In this document: positions 15,376-24,535 of the stretch, piece after piece | How positions within the stretch are numbered: position 1 is the stretch's first letter | Layout of the letters: every line of letters starts with the position of its first letter | DNA from: Streptomyces spororaveus | GTDB taxonomy: Bacteria > Actinomycetota > Actinomycetes > Streptomycetales > Streptomycetaceae | Reading direction: 5' to 3' | Length of the DNA: 64,000 nt | Assembly (NCBI RefSeq): GCF_016755875.1 | Contig: NZ_BNED01000005.1 | Location: 7,577,501 to 7,641,500, forward strand | Notes under the pieces: generated by a model | Told to the model about the DNA's origin: nothing | The model's database searches: none | Seen by the model: the letters and a program-made list of their open reading frames with translations, nothing else | Made by a program: the position numbers and the translations under genes

Positions 15376-17295
15376 TCAGTCCGCCGACCGGGTCCAGCCG
15401 ACGGCCTCGACGTGGTCGGCGTCGGCGGGGCGGTCCTCCGCGAAGAGCAGACGACCCGGTTCCGCCACCCGTACGACGTCCACGTACGCCCCGCGCCCCA
15501 CGTAGCGGCCGGTCGCGGTGTGGCGGAAGCGCAGCCGTACCTCGCGTCCCGCCCACGCGGCCGTGAGGGGGGCTTCGAGACGGTGCCAGACGCGGCCCGA
15601 CCAGCCGCTCACGGAGCCCCGCGGCCACTGCTCGGGCGTACCGCCGGTGGACCGCAGCGTGCTGAAGGGCAGCGGCTCCCAGTGCTCCCCGTCGGGGGAG
15701 GCCTCCAGGTGCAGGGCGCCCTCGCCCGGCACCGTGTCCCACCACACGGCGCAGCGCAGCCGGGCGGCGGCCGTGACCGGGCCGAGCGGCGGCAGTGTGA
15801 GGGTGCCCGAGGCGCCGGGCCGGATGCCGGAGAACCAGGCCGCCCCGCCGTGCCGGGTGCGTACCGGGACGGCGCGGGCGAAGCGGTTGCCGACCGCGAC
15901 CCGTGGCGCGCTCCCGGCCCGCCAGGTCCGTACGGGGTGCACGGAGTTGCCGAGCAGGATCAGGAACGAGTCGGTGGAGGGGTCCAGGACCAGGGAGGTA
16001 CCGGTGAAGCCGGTGTGCCCGGCGGAGTGCGGGGTGGCCATGGCGCCCATGTACCAGTGCTGGTAGAGCTCGAAGCCGAGGCCGTGGTCATCGCCCGGGA
16101 AGGCCGTGTTGTAGTCGGTGAAGAGCAGTTCGACGGAGGCGGGGCGCAGGATGCGCCTGCCCGCGTAGACCCCGCCGTCGAGGAGGGCGCGGGCGAGGAC
16201 GGCCAGGTCCCAGGCGGTGCCGAAGACCCCGGCGTGGCCCGCGACGCCGCCGAGTGCGTACGCGTTCTCGTCGTGGACCTCGCCCCACACCAGCCCGCGG
16301 TCCAGGCCGGACCAGGGCGGGCGCTGCACCTCGGTGGCGGCGATGACCCGGCGCCAGGAGAGCGGTGGGCTGTACCGAGTGCGGTGCATTCCGAGCGGAG
16401 CGGTGATCTCGTCGTGGAGCAGGACGTCCAGAGTGCGACCGGTGATCCGTTCCAGGAGCAGTTGCAGCGCGATGAGATTGAGGTCGGAGTAGCGGTAGAC
16501 GGTCCCAGGGGTCTCCTGCGGCCTGACCGACCACAGCAGCCTCAGCCGCCCCTCCCGCGTGGACTCCTGGTAGAAGGGCGCCCAGGAGCGCAATCCCGAG
16601 GTGTGCGTGAGCAGCTGACGGACCGTGACGATCTCCTTGCCGCCACCGGTGAACTCCGGCAGGTACCGGCACACCGGAGCCTCCAGCTCCAGGCGCCCGC
16701 GTTCCATCTGCTGCACCGCCAGGATGGAGGTGAACAGCTTGGTCAGCGAGGCCAGGTCGAACACGGTGTCCTCGGCCATCGCGATCCGCTCGGCCGCCGG
16801 GAACTCCCGGACCCGGTCGGTCCGCCCGTCGTACTCCGCGTACCGGACCGCGTACCCCATGGCCCGGTGCAGGGCGACGGTCCGGCCGCGGCCGGCGAGG
16901 ACCACCGCCCCCGCGTAGTAGGGGTGTTCGGGGGAGGGGCCCAGAAAGCGCCGGGCCTCGTCCGCCACCCCCTCCAGATGCTTCTCCAGCAACCCGGCCT
17001 GGCGGGCGGAGCCGTACCGCAGTCGCAGGCCCTGGAGCGCGCGCCGCTCGGCCGGGCTGCCCGCGGCGCCGGCGGATCCCGCGGAGCCGGGGAGCGCGGC
17101 ATGCAGGACGAGCACCCCGCCCAGCGCGAGCAGCCGCGCCCCGATCCGCCGCCGCGTCGGCGCGCCACCGGCTGCCCCGGGCCCGCCGCCCGTCCTCCCG
17201 GGCGCGCCCGTTGCGGCCGGTGCGCCCGCTGCGGCCGGTGCGGGCCGCGCCGCCTCTCCGCTCGCCCCGCCGAAAGCCCCCGTGCGTCCTGTCAT
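15376..17295 (-). CDS. exported serine hydrolase (beta-lactamase/class C fold)
   Basis: A 639-residue protein. An Ala/Gly/Pro-rich N terminus leads into a hydrophobic stretch (ARLLALGGVLVLHAALPG, about residues 52-70) that acts as a signal sequence or anchor. The class C penicillin-binding-protein fold follows, with SLTK at 183-186, YSDLN at 269-273 and HTG at 427-429. These are the three active-site motifs, so it should be a competent serine esterase, carboxypeptidase or amidase outside the membrane. About 130 C-terminal residues form an additional beta-rich domain (CAVWWDTVPGEG, WHRLEAPLTAAW). The start at 17295 has AGGAGGG at ideal spacing. The gene stands alone and is divergent from the nitronate monooxygenase operon. 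Confidence 0.87.
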   Translation of the reverse strand: MTGRTGAFGGASGEAARPAPAAAGAPAATGAPGRTGGGPGAAGGAPTRRRIGARLLALGGVLVLHAALPGSAGSAGAAGSPAERRALQGLRLRYGSARQAGLLEKHLEGVADEARRFLGPSPEHPYYAGAVVLAGRGRTVALHRAMGYAVRYAEYDGRTDRVREFPAAERIAMAEDTVFDLASLTKLFTSILAVQQMERGRLELEAPVCRYLPEFTGGGKEIVTVRQLLTHTSGLRSWAPFYQESTREGRLRLLWSVRPQETPGTVYRYSDLNLIALQLLLERITGRTLDVLLHDEITAPLGMHRTRYSPPLSWRRVIAATEVQRPPWSGLDRGLVWGEVHDENAYALGGVAGHAGVFGTAWDLAVLARALLDGGVYAGRRILRPASVELLFTDYNTAFPGDDHGLGFELYQHWYMGAMATPHSAGHTGFTGTSLVLDPSTDSFLILLGNSVHPVRTWRAGSAPRVAVGNRFARAVPVRTRHGGAAWFSGIRPGASGTLTLPPLGPVTAAARLRCAVWWDTVPGEGALHLEASPDGEHWEPLPFSTLRSTGGTPEQWPRGSVSGWSGRVWHRLEAPLTAAWAGREVRLRFRHTATGRYVGRGAYVDVVRVAEPGRLLFAEDRPADADHVEAVGWTRSAD

Positions 17296-17577
17296 GTCCG
17301 CCCTCCTGTCGGCTGTCCACATGCGGCGCCGTCTCCCGGGCCTGCGCCCCGGACCCCGCGCCCCGAACGCCGACGGGGCTGGACCGCCCCGCCGACCGCC
17401 TGCGGCGTCACCGCCCAGGACGCCGCCCGGGGTCCGGGCCCCGGAACCGTCGAGCGCGATGCGGGCGAACGGGCCCCGGACACCCCGGATCCGCCGAGCG
17501 CGCCGCAGGCGATCCGCACGGTAGTGGGTATCTGCCCGCCCACCGGGCACCCTCCGCACCGACCGGCCCGTAAAGAA

Positions 17578-17594
17578 TCTGACACTGCATCAGA
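17578..17594. promoter_or_regulatory. TCTGA-N7-TCAGA palindrome (site 1 of a shared operator)
   Basis: TCTGACACTGCATCAGA lies 44 bp before the nitronate monooxygenase start in an AT-richer patch. Two other copies of TCTGA-N7-TCAGA sit at 31107-31123 and 42757-42773, both before lipid or steroid catabolic genes. The first nine bases match the reverse complement of the 31107 site exactly. The rest of the 341-bp divergent region (17296-17637) shows no gene. Confidence 0.7.
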
Positions 17595-17637
17595 AAATCT
17601 CTTCCCTCGACCGCCGGGCTGCGGCATCCTGCCGCCC

Positions 17638-18753
17638 ATGGAGACGGAGCTGAGCAAAAAACTGGGAGTCGAGCACGCCATCTTCGGCTTCACGCCCTTC
17701 CCGGCGGTCGCCGCCGCCATCACCCGCGCGGGCGGTTTCGGGGTACTCGGCGCGGTCCGCTACACGGCCCCCGACGACCTCAGGCGGGACCTCGACTGGA
17801 TGCAGGCACACACCGACGGCAAGCCCTACGGCCTCGACGTCGTCATGCCCGCCAAGAAGGCCGTCGACGGCATCGGCGAGGCCGACATCGAGGCGATGAT
17901 CCCGGCCGCGCACCGCGCCTTCGTCCGTGACACCCTCGCCAAGCACCACGTGCCCGAGCTCGCCGAGGGCGAGGCCTCCGGCTGGCGGATCACCGGCTGG
18001 ATGGAACAGGTCGCGCGGAACCAGCTCGACGTCGCCTTCGGGTACCCCATCAAACTCCTGGCGAACGCCCTCGGTTCCCCGCCCGCCGACGTCATCGCGC
18101 GCGCCCATGACCACGGCGTCCTCGTCGCCGCCCTCGCCGGCAGCGCCAAGCACGCCCGCCGCCACGCCGAGGCCGGCATCGACATCGTCGTCGCCCAGGG
18201 CTACGAGGCCGGCGGCCACACCGGCGACATCGCCACCATGGTCCTGGTACCCGACATCGTCGAGGCCGTCGCCCCCCTCCCGGTCCTCGCCGCCGGCGGC
18301 ATCGGCAGCGGCGAGCAGATCGCCGCCGGCCTCGCCCTCGGCGCCCAGGGCGCCTGGCTCGGCTCCCTCTGGCTCACCACCACCGAGGCCGACCTCCACT
18401 CGCGCGCCCTCACCGAGAAGCTGCTCGCCGCCGGCTCCGGCGACACCGTCCGGTCCCGCGCGCTCACCGGCAAGCCCGCCCGCCAGCTGCGCACCGAATG
18501 GACCGATGCCTGGGACGACCCGGCGGGCCCGGGCGCCCTCCCCATGCCGCTCCAGGGCCTGCTCGTCGCCGAGGCCGTCTCCCGGATCCAGGAGTACGAG
18601 ATCCAGCCGCTGCTCGGCACACCCGTCGGCCAGATCGTCGGCCGGATGACCGAGGAGCGCAGCGTCCAGGCCGTCTTCGACGACCTCACCAGCGGGTTCG
18701 AGAGGGCGATCGACCGCATCAACCGCATCGCCGGCCGAGTCCGAGAGGCGTGA
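17638..18753 (+). CDS. nitronate monooxygenase / 2-nitropropane dioxygenase-like FMN enzyme
   Basis: A 371-residue TIM-barrel flavoenzyme of the NMO/FabK-like family. Visible features are an N-terminal FGFTPFPAVAAAITRAGGFG, phosphate- and FMN-binding text VVAQGYEAGGHTGDIATM, and AAGGIGSGEQIAAGLALGA near the C-terminal third. Mycobacterial and Streptomyces relatives are often found with fatty-acid or steroid catabolic genes, where the true reaction is usually unknown. It is the first gene of an operon with an acyl-CoA synthetase (stop to start 5 bp, with an alternative GTGA overlap). The shared palindrome 44 bp upstream places it in the proposed lipid/steroid regulon. Confidence 0.88.
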   Translation: METELSKKLGVEHAIFGFTPFPAVAAAITRAGGFGVLGAVRYTAPDDLRRDLDWMQAHTDGKPYGLDVVMPAKKAVDGIGEADIEAMIPAAHRAFVRDTLAKHHVPELAEGEASGWRITGWMEQVARNQLDVAFGYPIKLLANALGSPPADVIARAHDHGVLVAALAGSAKHARRHAEAGIDIVVAQGYEAGGHTGDIATMVLVPDIVEAVAPLPVLAAGGIGSGEQIAAGLALGAQGAWLGSLWLTTTEADLHSRALTEKLLAAGSGDTVRSRALTGKPARQLRTEWTDAWDDPAGPGALPMPLQGLLVAEAVSRIQEYEIQPLLGTPVGQIVGRMTEERSVQAVFDDLTSGFERAIDRINRIAGRVREA

Positions 18754-18758
18754 CCGAC

Positions 18759-20342
18759 ATGACCGCCACGACGTCCACGACCCCCGCCGCCGACCGGCAG
18801 CCGCCCAACGGCTTCTGGGCCCAGGCCGCAGCCGACCCCGGGCGCACCGTCCTGGTGACCCCCGAGGGCGAGGAATGGAGCGCGGGCCGGCTGCACGCCG
18901 ACGTCAACCGCCTCGTCCACGGCCTGCGCGCCGCCGGCCTGGAGAAGGGCGACGTCTTCGCCGTCGTCCTCCCCAACGGCGTCGAGTTCCTCACCGCCTA
19001 TCTGGCCGCCTCCCAGGCCGGCTTCTACCTCGTCCCCGTCAACCACCACCTCGTCGGCCCCGAGATCGCCTGGATCGTCTCCGACTCCGGGGCCAAGGTC
19101 CTCATCGCGCACGAGCGCTTCGCCGAGGCCGCCAGGGCCGCCGCCGACGAGGCCGCCCTGCCCGCGAGCCACCGCTACGCCGTCGGACCGGTCGAGGGCT
19201 TCACGCCGTACGCGCAGCTCCTCGACGGGCAGCCGGCGAGCCCGCCCGAGGGCCGCACGCTGGGCTGGGTGATGAACTACACCTCCGGCACCACCGGCCG
19301 CCCGCGCGGCATCCGCCGCCCGCTGCCCGGCAAGCTCCCGGAGGAGACGTACCTGGGCGGCTTCCTCGGCATCTTCGGCATCCGGCCCTTCGACGGCAAC
19401 GTCCACCTGGTCTGCTCGCCGCTCTACCACACCGCCGTCCTCCAATTCGCGGGCGCCGCCCTGCACATCGGGCACCCGCTCGTCCTGATGGACAAGTGGA
19501 CGCCGCAGGAGATGCTCCGGCTGATCGACGGTCACGCCTGCACGCACACCCACATGGTGCCGACCCAGTTCCACCGCCTCCTGGCCCTGCCGCAGGAGAC
19601 GAAGGACGCGTACGACGTCTCCTCGATGCGGCACGCCATCCACGGCGCCGCGCCCTGCCCCGACCACGTGAAACGGGCGATGATCGACTGGTGGGGACGC
19701 TGCGTGGAGGAGTACTACGCGGCCAGCGAGGGCGGCGGCGCCTTCGCGACCGCCGAGGACTGGCTGAAGAGGCCGGGAACCGTCGGCAAGGCTTGGCCGA
19801 TCAGCGAACTCGCCATCTTCGACGACGACGGCAACCGGCTGCCGGCCGGGGAACTGGGCACCGTCTACCTCAAGATGAACACGGGCGGCTTCAGCTACCA
19901 CAAGGACGAGGGCAAGACGAGGAAGAACCGGATCGGCGACTTCTTCACCGTCGGCGATCTGGGGCTCATGGACGAGGAGGGCTACCTCTTCCTCCGCGAC
20001 CGCAAGATCGACATGATCATCTCGGGCGGGGTCAACATCTACCCCGCCGAGATCGAATCCGCCCTGCTCACCCATCCGGCCGTCGCGGACGCCGCCGCCT
20101 TCGGGATCCCGCACGCCGACTGGGGCGAGCAGGTCAAGGCGGTCGTCGAACCGGCCGAGGGCTTCGTGGCGGGCGACGCCCTGGCCGCGGAGATCCTGCA
20201 CCACTGCGAGCGGCAGCTGGCCGGCTACAAGCGCCCCAAGACGGTCGACTTCATCGAGACGATGCCCCGCGACCCGAACGGCAAGCTCTACAAGCGGCGG
20301 CTGCGCGACCCGTACTGGGAGGGCCATGACCGGCCGCTGTGA
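18759..20342 (+). CDS. acyl-CoA synthetase (AMP-forming, FadD-like)
   Basis: A 527-residue ANL-superfamily ligase that activates a carboxylic acid to its CoA thioester through an acyl-adenylate. The P-loop YTSGTTGRPRG is near residues 173-183. A5-like EYYAASEGGG, the A7/A8 region FFTVGDLGLMDEEGYLFLRDR, and the A10 lysine in NGKLYKRRLR complete the set. It follows the nitronate monooxygenase gene directly; a GTG at 18750 would overlap that gene's stop as GTGA, while the ATG at 18759 has GAGAGG at better spacing. In the proposed regulon it is one of three fatty- or steroid-acid ligases. The chain specificity cannot be read from sequence. Confidence 0.92.
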   Translation: MTATTSTTPAADRQPPNGFWAQAAADPGRTVLVTPEGEEWSAGRLHADVNRLVHGLRAAGLEKGDVFAVVLPNGVEFLTAYLAASQAGFYLVPVNHHLVGPEIAWIVSDSGAKVLIAHERFAEAARAAADEAALPASHRYAVGPVEGFTPYAQLLDGQPASPPEGRTLGWVMNYTSGTTGRPRGIRRPLPGKLPEETYLGGFLGIFGIRPFDGNVHLVCSPLYHTAVLQFAGAALHIGHPLVLMDKWTPQEMLRLIDGHACTHTHMVPTQFHRLLALPQETKDAYDVSSMRHAIHGAAPCPDHVKRAMIDWWGRCVEEYYAASEGGGAFATAEDWLKRPGTVGKAWPISELAIFDDDGNRLPAGELGTVYLKMNTGGFSYHKDEGKTRKNRIGDFFTVGDLGLMDEEGYLFLRDRKIDMIISGGVNIYPAEIESALLTHPAVADAAAFGIPHADWGEQVKAVVEPAEGFVAGDALAAEILHHCERQLAGYKRPKTVDFIETMPRDPNGKLYKRRLRDPYWEGHDRPL

Positions 20343-20374
20343 CGCGGGGCGCCGGGTCGCCCCCGGGAGCAGGC

Positions 20375-20561
20375 TCACCACTGAGTGAAGTCGTACACCG
20401 CCGCGCAGTAGGGGTCCTCGTCCGCGGACAGGCCGTCCGGCGCCCCCGGCTCCCGGAGGCGGCGACACGTGGCGCAGCAGTGCCCGGAGCAGCACGCGGT
20501 GCAGGTCCGTCAGGTCCTCGTCGCTCCAGAGCGAGGGCGGGCTCGCCGGGGCCGGGGTCAT
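20375..20561 (-). pseudogene. frameshifted small Cys-rich protein gene (tentative)
   Basis: From an ATG at 20561 the frame reads a natural-looking start with SLWSDEDLTDLHRVLLRALL, then becomes Pro/Gly/Arg-rich. The next frame over the following bases reads CTACCSGHCCATCRRLREPG and ends DPYCAAVYDFTQW with a TGA at 20375-20377. That frame has seven Cys and one His in its first third and no start of its own. The two halves together look like one small metal-binding protein split by a one-base shift. It could also be an intact small gene with an unusual start or a sequencing error. It lies between the acyl-CoA synthetase and the cation exchanger. Confidence 0.45.
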
Positions 20562-20713
20562 GCCCCCAGGCTCCGGCTCGTCGCCGCCCCGTCCGCGGAA
20601 CCGCGGAACCGCGGAACCGCCACGCCGCGGAATGCCGTGAGAAATGCCACGTCACGGCCCCGGAGGCGCGCCTTGCGCCGCACTGTGCGGACATTTCTGG
20701 CAACTTGGCCGAT

Positions 20714-21823
20714 ATGAGTACGGCTACCCGTAGATCCCCCCTGACCGACTGGACCTTCGTGGTCCCCGTGGTGGCGCTGGTCGCGCTCGTCTTCAGCTGG
20801 GGGCGGGACCTGCCAGGCTTCGCGGTAGGGCTCGTCGCGCTCTGCCTCGCGGGCGCGGTGCTGGCGGCCGTCCACCATGCCGAGGTCGTCGCCCACCGGG
20901 TCGGCGAACCCTTCGGCTCGCTGGTCCTCGCCGTCGCGGTCACCGTCATCGAAGTCGCCCTCATCGTCACCCTGATGGCCGACGGCGGGGACAAGACCGC
21001 CTCGCTGGCCCGGGACACGGTGTTCGCCGCCGTCATGATCACCTGCAACGGGATCGTCGGCCTGTCCCTGCTCGTCGGCGCCCTGCGCAACCGGATCGCC
21101 GTCTTCAACCCGGAGGGCTCCGGCGCGGCCCTCGCCACCGTCGCGACGCTCGCCACCCTCAGCCTGGTCCTGCCGACCTTCACCACCAGCAAGCCCGGCC
21201 CGGAGTTCTCCGCCGCGCAGCTCACCTTCGCCGCCGTCGCCTCGCTCGCCCTGTACGGGCTCTTCGTCGCCGTCCAGACGGTGCGTCACCGCAGCTACTT
21301 CCTGCCCGTGGACACCGGGCGGGGGACCGGCGACGCCGACGCCGACGGACTCGCGGAGCCGCCCACCGCCCGCGCCGCCCTCGTCAGCCTCGGCCTGCTG
21401 CTGATCGCGCTCATCGCGGTGGTGGGCGACGCCAAGGCCGTCTCCCCGACCATCGAGCGGGCCGTTGCCGCGGCGGGCCTGCCCCAGGCGGTCGTCGGTG
21501 TGATCATCGCCCTGCTCGTCCTGGCGCCCGAGACCCTCGCCGCCGTCCGCGCTGCCCGGCGCGACCGCGTGCAGACCAGCCTCAACCTCGCCTACGGATC
21601 CGCCATCGCCAGCATCGGCCTGACCATCCCGGCGATCGCCCTCGCCTCGGTCTGGCTGTCCGGCCCGCTCCTGCTCGGCCTCGGCCCCATCCACATGGTG
21701 CTGCTCGCCCTGACCGTCGTGGTCAGCGCCCTCACCATCGTCCCGGGCCGGGCCACCCTGCTCCAGGGCGGCGTGCACATCGTGCTGCTGGCCGCGTACC
21801 TCTTCCTGGCCGTCAGCCCCTGA
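20714..21823 (+). CDS. calcium/proton (Na+/H+) antiporter, ChaA-like
   Basis: A 369-residue polytopic membrane protein with about ten to eleven hydrophobic helices and two related halves, as in the Ca2+:cation antiporter superfamily. Each half has a conserved acidic helix: AVTVIEVALIVTLMADGG in the first half and LLVLAPETLAAVRAARRDRV in the second. Those Glu residues are the expected ion-binding positions. A short cytoplasmic loop (DTGRGTGDADADG) separates the halves. The protein exports Ca2+, Na+ or K+ using the proton gradient. The start at 20714 was chosen because the sequence upstream has no membrane-protein character. A strong hairpin terminator (21832-21876) follows. Confidence 0.9.
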   Translation: MSTATRRSPLTDWTFVVPVVALVALVFSWGRDLPGFAVGLVALCLAGAVLAAVHHAEVVAHRVGEPFGSLVLAVAVTVIEVALIVTLMADGGDKTASLARDTVFAAVMITCNGIVGLSLLVGALRNRIAVFNPEGSGAALATVATLATLSLVLPTFTTSKPGPEFSAAQLTFAAVASLALYGLFVAVQTVRHRSYFLPVDTGRGTGDADADGLAEPPTARAALVSLGLLLIALIAVVGDAKAVSPTIERAVAAAGLPQAVVGVIIALLVLAPETLAAVRAARRDRVQTSLNLAYGSAIASIGLTIPAIALASVWLSGPLLLGLGPIHMVLLALTVVVSALTIVPGRATLLQGGVHIVLLAAYLFLAVSP

Positions 21824-21831
21824 GGGCCGCG

Positions 21832-21876
21832 GCGGGGGCCGGGGCCGCCGCGCGAGGCTGCGTCCCCGGCCCCCGC
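21832..21876. terminator. hairpin terminator between convergent genes
   Basis: A perfect 13-bp inverted repeat (GCGGGGGCCGGGG, 19-nt loop, complement) starts 9 bp after the antiporter stop and ends 34 bp before the acylase stop on the other strand. It could serve both genes. Confidence 0.72.
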
Positions 21877-21909
21877 CTCCGGCCCCCGGCACCCGCCCCC
21901 GGCCCCCGG

Positions 21910-24390
21910 TCACCGCCGTTCGCGGGCCAGGACCACCTTCAGCTTCGGCGACGTGAGGATGTCCCGCTCGCAGAACCGCGCCGTGACCCAGCGCTCCTCG
22001 GAGTACAGCCGGGTCTGGTCGGCGTAGTACGGCGAACCCGGGTTCGAGGACTGGCTGTACGTCAGCAGGGTGCGCGCCACCGGACAGCGGCCGCCGTCCC
22101 AGCCGACCGCCTGGATGTGACTGGACCCCTGCGTGACCTCCGGGTAGCCGCCGGCCGCCGCGTTCCACGGGGCCTCGGTCTTGTTCCAGACGCCGAGTGC
22201 CTCCGTGCCGCCCCCCACCGGCAGCTTGCGGCCGCCCCGGACCACGAACTGGTGCTCGCCCAGCGGGGCGTCCAGCGCGATCCCGGCCGCCCTCAGCTCC
22301 GCCACCGTGTCCGCCAGCGCCCGCCCGATGCCGGGCGCCGCCTGATCGAGCGTACGGGGGGTATGTACGGGATCGGCCGCCGAGAACGGCACCAGCCACA
22401 GGTCCTTGGCCGGCGTCGAGGCCGTCAGCCTGCGCCAGAACCGGTCGAAGAGCAGCGCGCCGCGGCTGGCGCTGTCGGTCGTACGGTCCCAGCCCGCCAG
22501 CACCCCGCAGGCCGCCGAGACGTCCACCGCACTGCCGTCGCCCGCCGTCGCCGTACCGCCCGGCAGGGCGGCGCATGCCTTCGCGGCGTCCGCGGCCGCC
22601 AGATCACCGGCCGGTACCCGGTTCGCGAACTGCTGCTTCTGCAGGTCGGCCACCGTCAGCCGGCCCTTCGCGGCCATCGCGGACACGTCCTCGACGGCGC
22701 CGCGCGTGCGCAGCGAGCGCGCGGTGGCGACAGTGCCCCAGACCCGCTCGTAGCCGGTCAGCGGCCGGTCGGCGTTGGCCAGCCAGGCGCTGTCGTTGGA
22801 GTTCTCGGCGTACGGGGCGTCCCGCAGCGTCGGCGCCTTCCCCGGGCCGAAGACACCCGGCTGCACCGCGTCAGGGTCGGAGCCGATCGCGCAGTCACCG
22901 CGTGAACCGTCCAGTACCGCCAACCCCGAGGCCGGGTAGGTGGCCCGCCCCAGCGGGGTGGAGCAGCGCGCCGCCAGCTCGTCGGTGATCCGGGGAAGCA
23001 CCTGGGTCTGGGTGAAGAGGGTGCCGCCCGCGGAGTCGGCGGCCACCGTGTTGACCCAGGGCAGCCCCTGGGTGCGCTTCAGCGCGTCCTGGATCCCGGC
23101 CACCGAGCGGGCCTTGCCCATCGCGAGGGCGGTGTCGGAGCCGCGCAGGTTCGCCGCGTTCGGGTCGTTCAGCGCGTACGCGGTCTGCGCGGTCCACGGC
23201 AGGGGCAGGCCCGGGCCGAGGGCCGAGACCACCGGTCCGTAGCGGGTCCACCACTGGGTGCGGGTGACCGGGGCGCCGCCCGCCACCGGGACGGTGACGG
23301 TCCGCCGGGTCATCCTCTCCGGCGTGCCGTCGACGAGGTAGGCGGTGGGGTCGGCCGGATCCAGAGCCAGCTGGTGGAGGCTGACGGGGGTGCCGGTGGC
23401 GACCGTGTGGCTCCAGGCCACCTTCTCGTTGAAGCCGATGCTGACCACGGCGGTGCCGAGCAGGGACGCGCCCGAGACGTTCAGCTCGCCCGGGATGGTC
23501 TGCTGGAACTGCCAGAAGCGGCGTCCGCCGTGCCACGGGTAGTGCGGGTTCCCGAGGAGCAGGCCGCGGCCGTTCGCCGTGGTGGAGCCGGCGAAGGCCA
23601 CGGCGTTGGAGCCCATGTCGTAGCGGCCGGTGTCGAAGAACTCCCGCGCGGCCTCTGCGGCGGCCACCGGATCGGTCGCCGGATCCTGTGCCGGACCGCC
23701 CGCCCGCGGGAGCCCGGTGGGGCCGGCCGCCGAGCCCGCGGCGACCGGGGGCTGCGCGGCCGTGATGCCGTCGATGCCACGGCCCTGGCCGCCGAGGACG
23801 GACACCGCGAAGGCGCGGGCGGCCACATCGGCCGTGGTGACCGGGCGGACCCACCCGGCGCCCTTGCACGCCGGATCGGTGACCTCGTTCCGGGCCAGCC
23901 AGGCGTTGTACCCGGCGGCCCAGCCACGGGTCAGTTCCTTGAGGTCCTCGGTCGGGCCGGCCGGGGCGGGCGTCGCCAGCAGCCGCTCCACCGTGCCGGA
24001 CTCCCTCACGCCCTTGAAGTAGAGGTCGCTGGAGAGGTTCCTCGTGGCCGAGGAGAGCGAGAAGTCGGGGGCCGCGTCGGCGCCGAACCAGCGCGAACGC
24101 TCACCCGCCACGGTCACGAACCCGTCCGCGAGGACACAGACCTGGTCGGCGGCCTGCGCCCAGCCGGTGCCGAAGCCGAGCTGCGCGTAGTCACGGGCGA
24201 GTATGTGCGGGATGCCGTTCTCGGTGTACCGGATGACGGCGGACAGGCCGCCGCGGGCGACCGTCCGGTCGTCGGGCGCCGCGGACGCCGACGCCTGGGG
24301 TACCGCGGCCGTCGCGGCGAGCAGAGCGGCGCCGACGAGGGCGGCGCGGCGGAGTATCGGACGAGTACTGAGGTGCAACAGTCCTCCCAA
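21910..24390 (-). CDS. penicillin/acyl-homoserine-lactone acylase family protein (secreted Ntn hydrolase)
   Basis: An 826-residue precursor of an N-terminal-nucleophile amidase. A signal peptide (RRAALVGAALLAATAAVPQA) is followed by the alpha chain, a spacer, and the autocatalytic junction DMGSNAVAF. Ser261 would become the free N-terminal nucleophile of the beta chain. Other family text: NPHYPWHGGRRFWQFQQTIP and SIGFNEKVAWSHTVATGTPV. Streptomyces AhlM and aculeacin/cyclic-lipopeptide acylases have the same layout and length, so likely substrates are N-acyl-homoserine lactones, penicillin V or acylated lipopeptides. It is divergent from an acyl-CoA synthetase, which could activate the released fatty acid; that link is inference. 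Confidence 0.9.
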   Translation of the reverse strand: MGGLLHLSTRPILRRAALVGAALLAATAAVPQASASAAPDDRTVARGGLSAVIRYTENGIPHILARDYAQLGFGTGWAQAADQVCVLADGFVTVAGERSRWFGADAAPDFSLSSATRNLSSDLYFKGVRESGTVERLLATPAPAGPTEDLKELTRGWAAGYNAWLARNEVTDPACKGAGWVRPVTTADVAARAFAVSVLGGQGRGIDGITAAQPPVAAGSAAGPTGLPRAGGPAQDPATDPVAAAEAAREFFDTGRYDMGSNAVAFAGSTTANGRGLLLGNPHYPWHGGRRFWQFQQTIPGELNVSGASLLGTAVVSIGFNEKVAWSHTVATGTPVSLHQLALDPADPTAYLVDGTPERMTRRTVTVPVAGGAPVTRTQWWTRYGPVVSALGPGLPLPWTAQTAYALNDPNAANLRGSDTALAMGKARSVAGIQDALKRTQGLPWVNTVAADSAGGTLFTQTQVLPRITDELAARCSTPLGRATYPASGLAVLDGSRGDCAIGSDPDAVQPGVFGPGKAPTLRDAPYAENSNDSAWLANADRPLTGYERVWGTVATARSLRTRGAVEDVSAMAAKGRLTVADLQKQQFANRVPAGDLAAADAAKACAALPGGTATAGDGSAVDVSAACGVLAGWDRTTDSASRGALLFDRFWRRLTASTPAKDLWLVPFSAADPVHTPRTLDQAAPGIGRALADTVAELRAAGIALDAPLGEHQFVVRGGRKLPVGGGTEALGVWNKTEAPWNAAAGGYPEVTQGSSHIQAVGWDGGRCPVARTLLTYSQSSNPGSPYYADQTRLYSEERWVTARFCERDILTSPKLKVVLARERR

Positions 24391-24445
24391 GTTGCCTGTG
24401 GGTGGGCGTGGTTACCCGCTGGACAGGCGGTACGTCCGTGCCCCC

Positions 24446-24504
24446 ACACTCAGTCAGCTCGTCCGGCGATCTGTCAACATGCCGTTCGGCGTACGGTTGT
24501 TGAC
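24446..24504. promoter_or_regulatory. divergent promoter region with a degenerate shared operator and a long inverted repeat
   Basis: Bases 24446-24457 (ACACTCAGTCAG) are, on the minus strand, a 12-base exact match to CTGACTGAGTGT within the 31107 operator; the right half is lost. Further right, GTCAACA (24473-24479) and TGTTGAC (24498-24504) form a 7-bp inverted repeat across 18 bp. It places a TTGAC -35-like element on each strand for the divergent acylase and acyl-CoA synthetase genes. Confidence 0.45.
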
Positions 24505-24535
24505 CTTGGGTGCGCGGGAGGACGAGGATCGCGCC

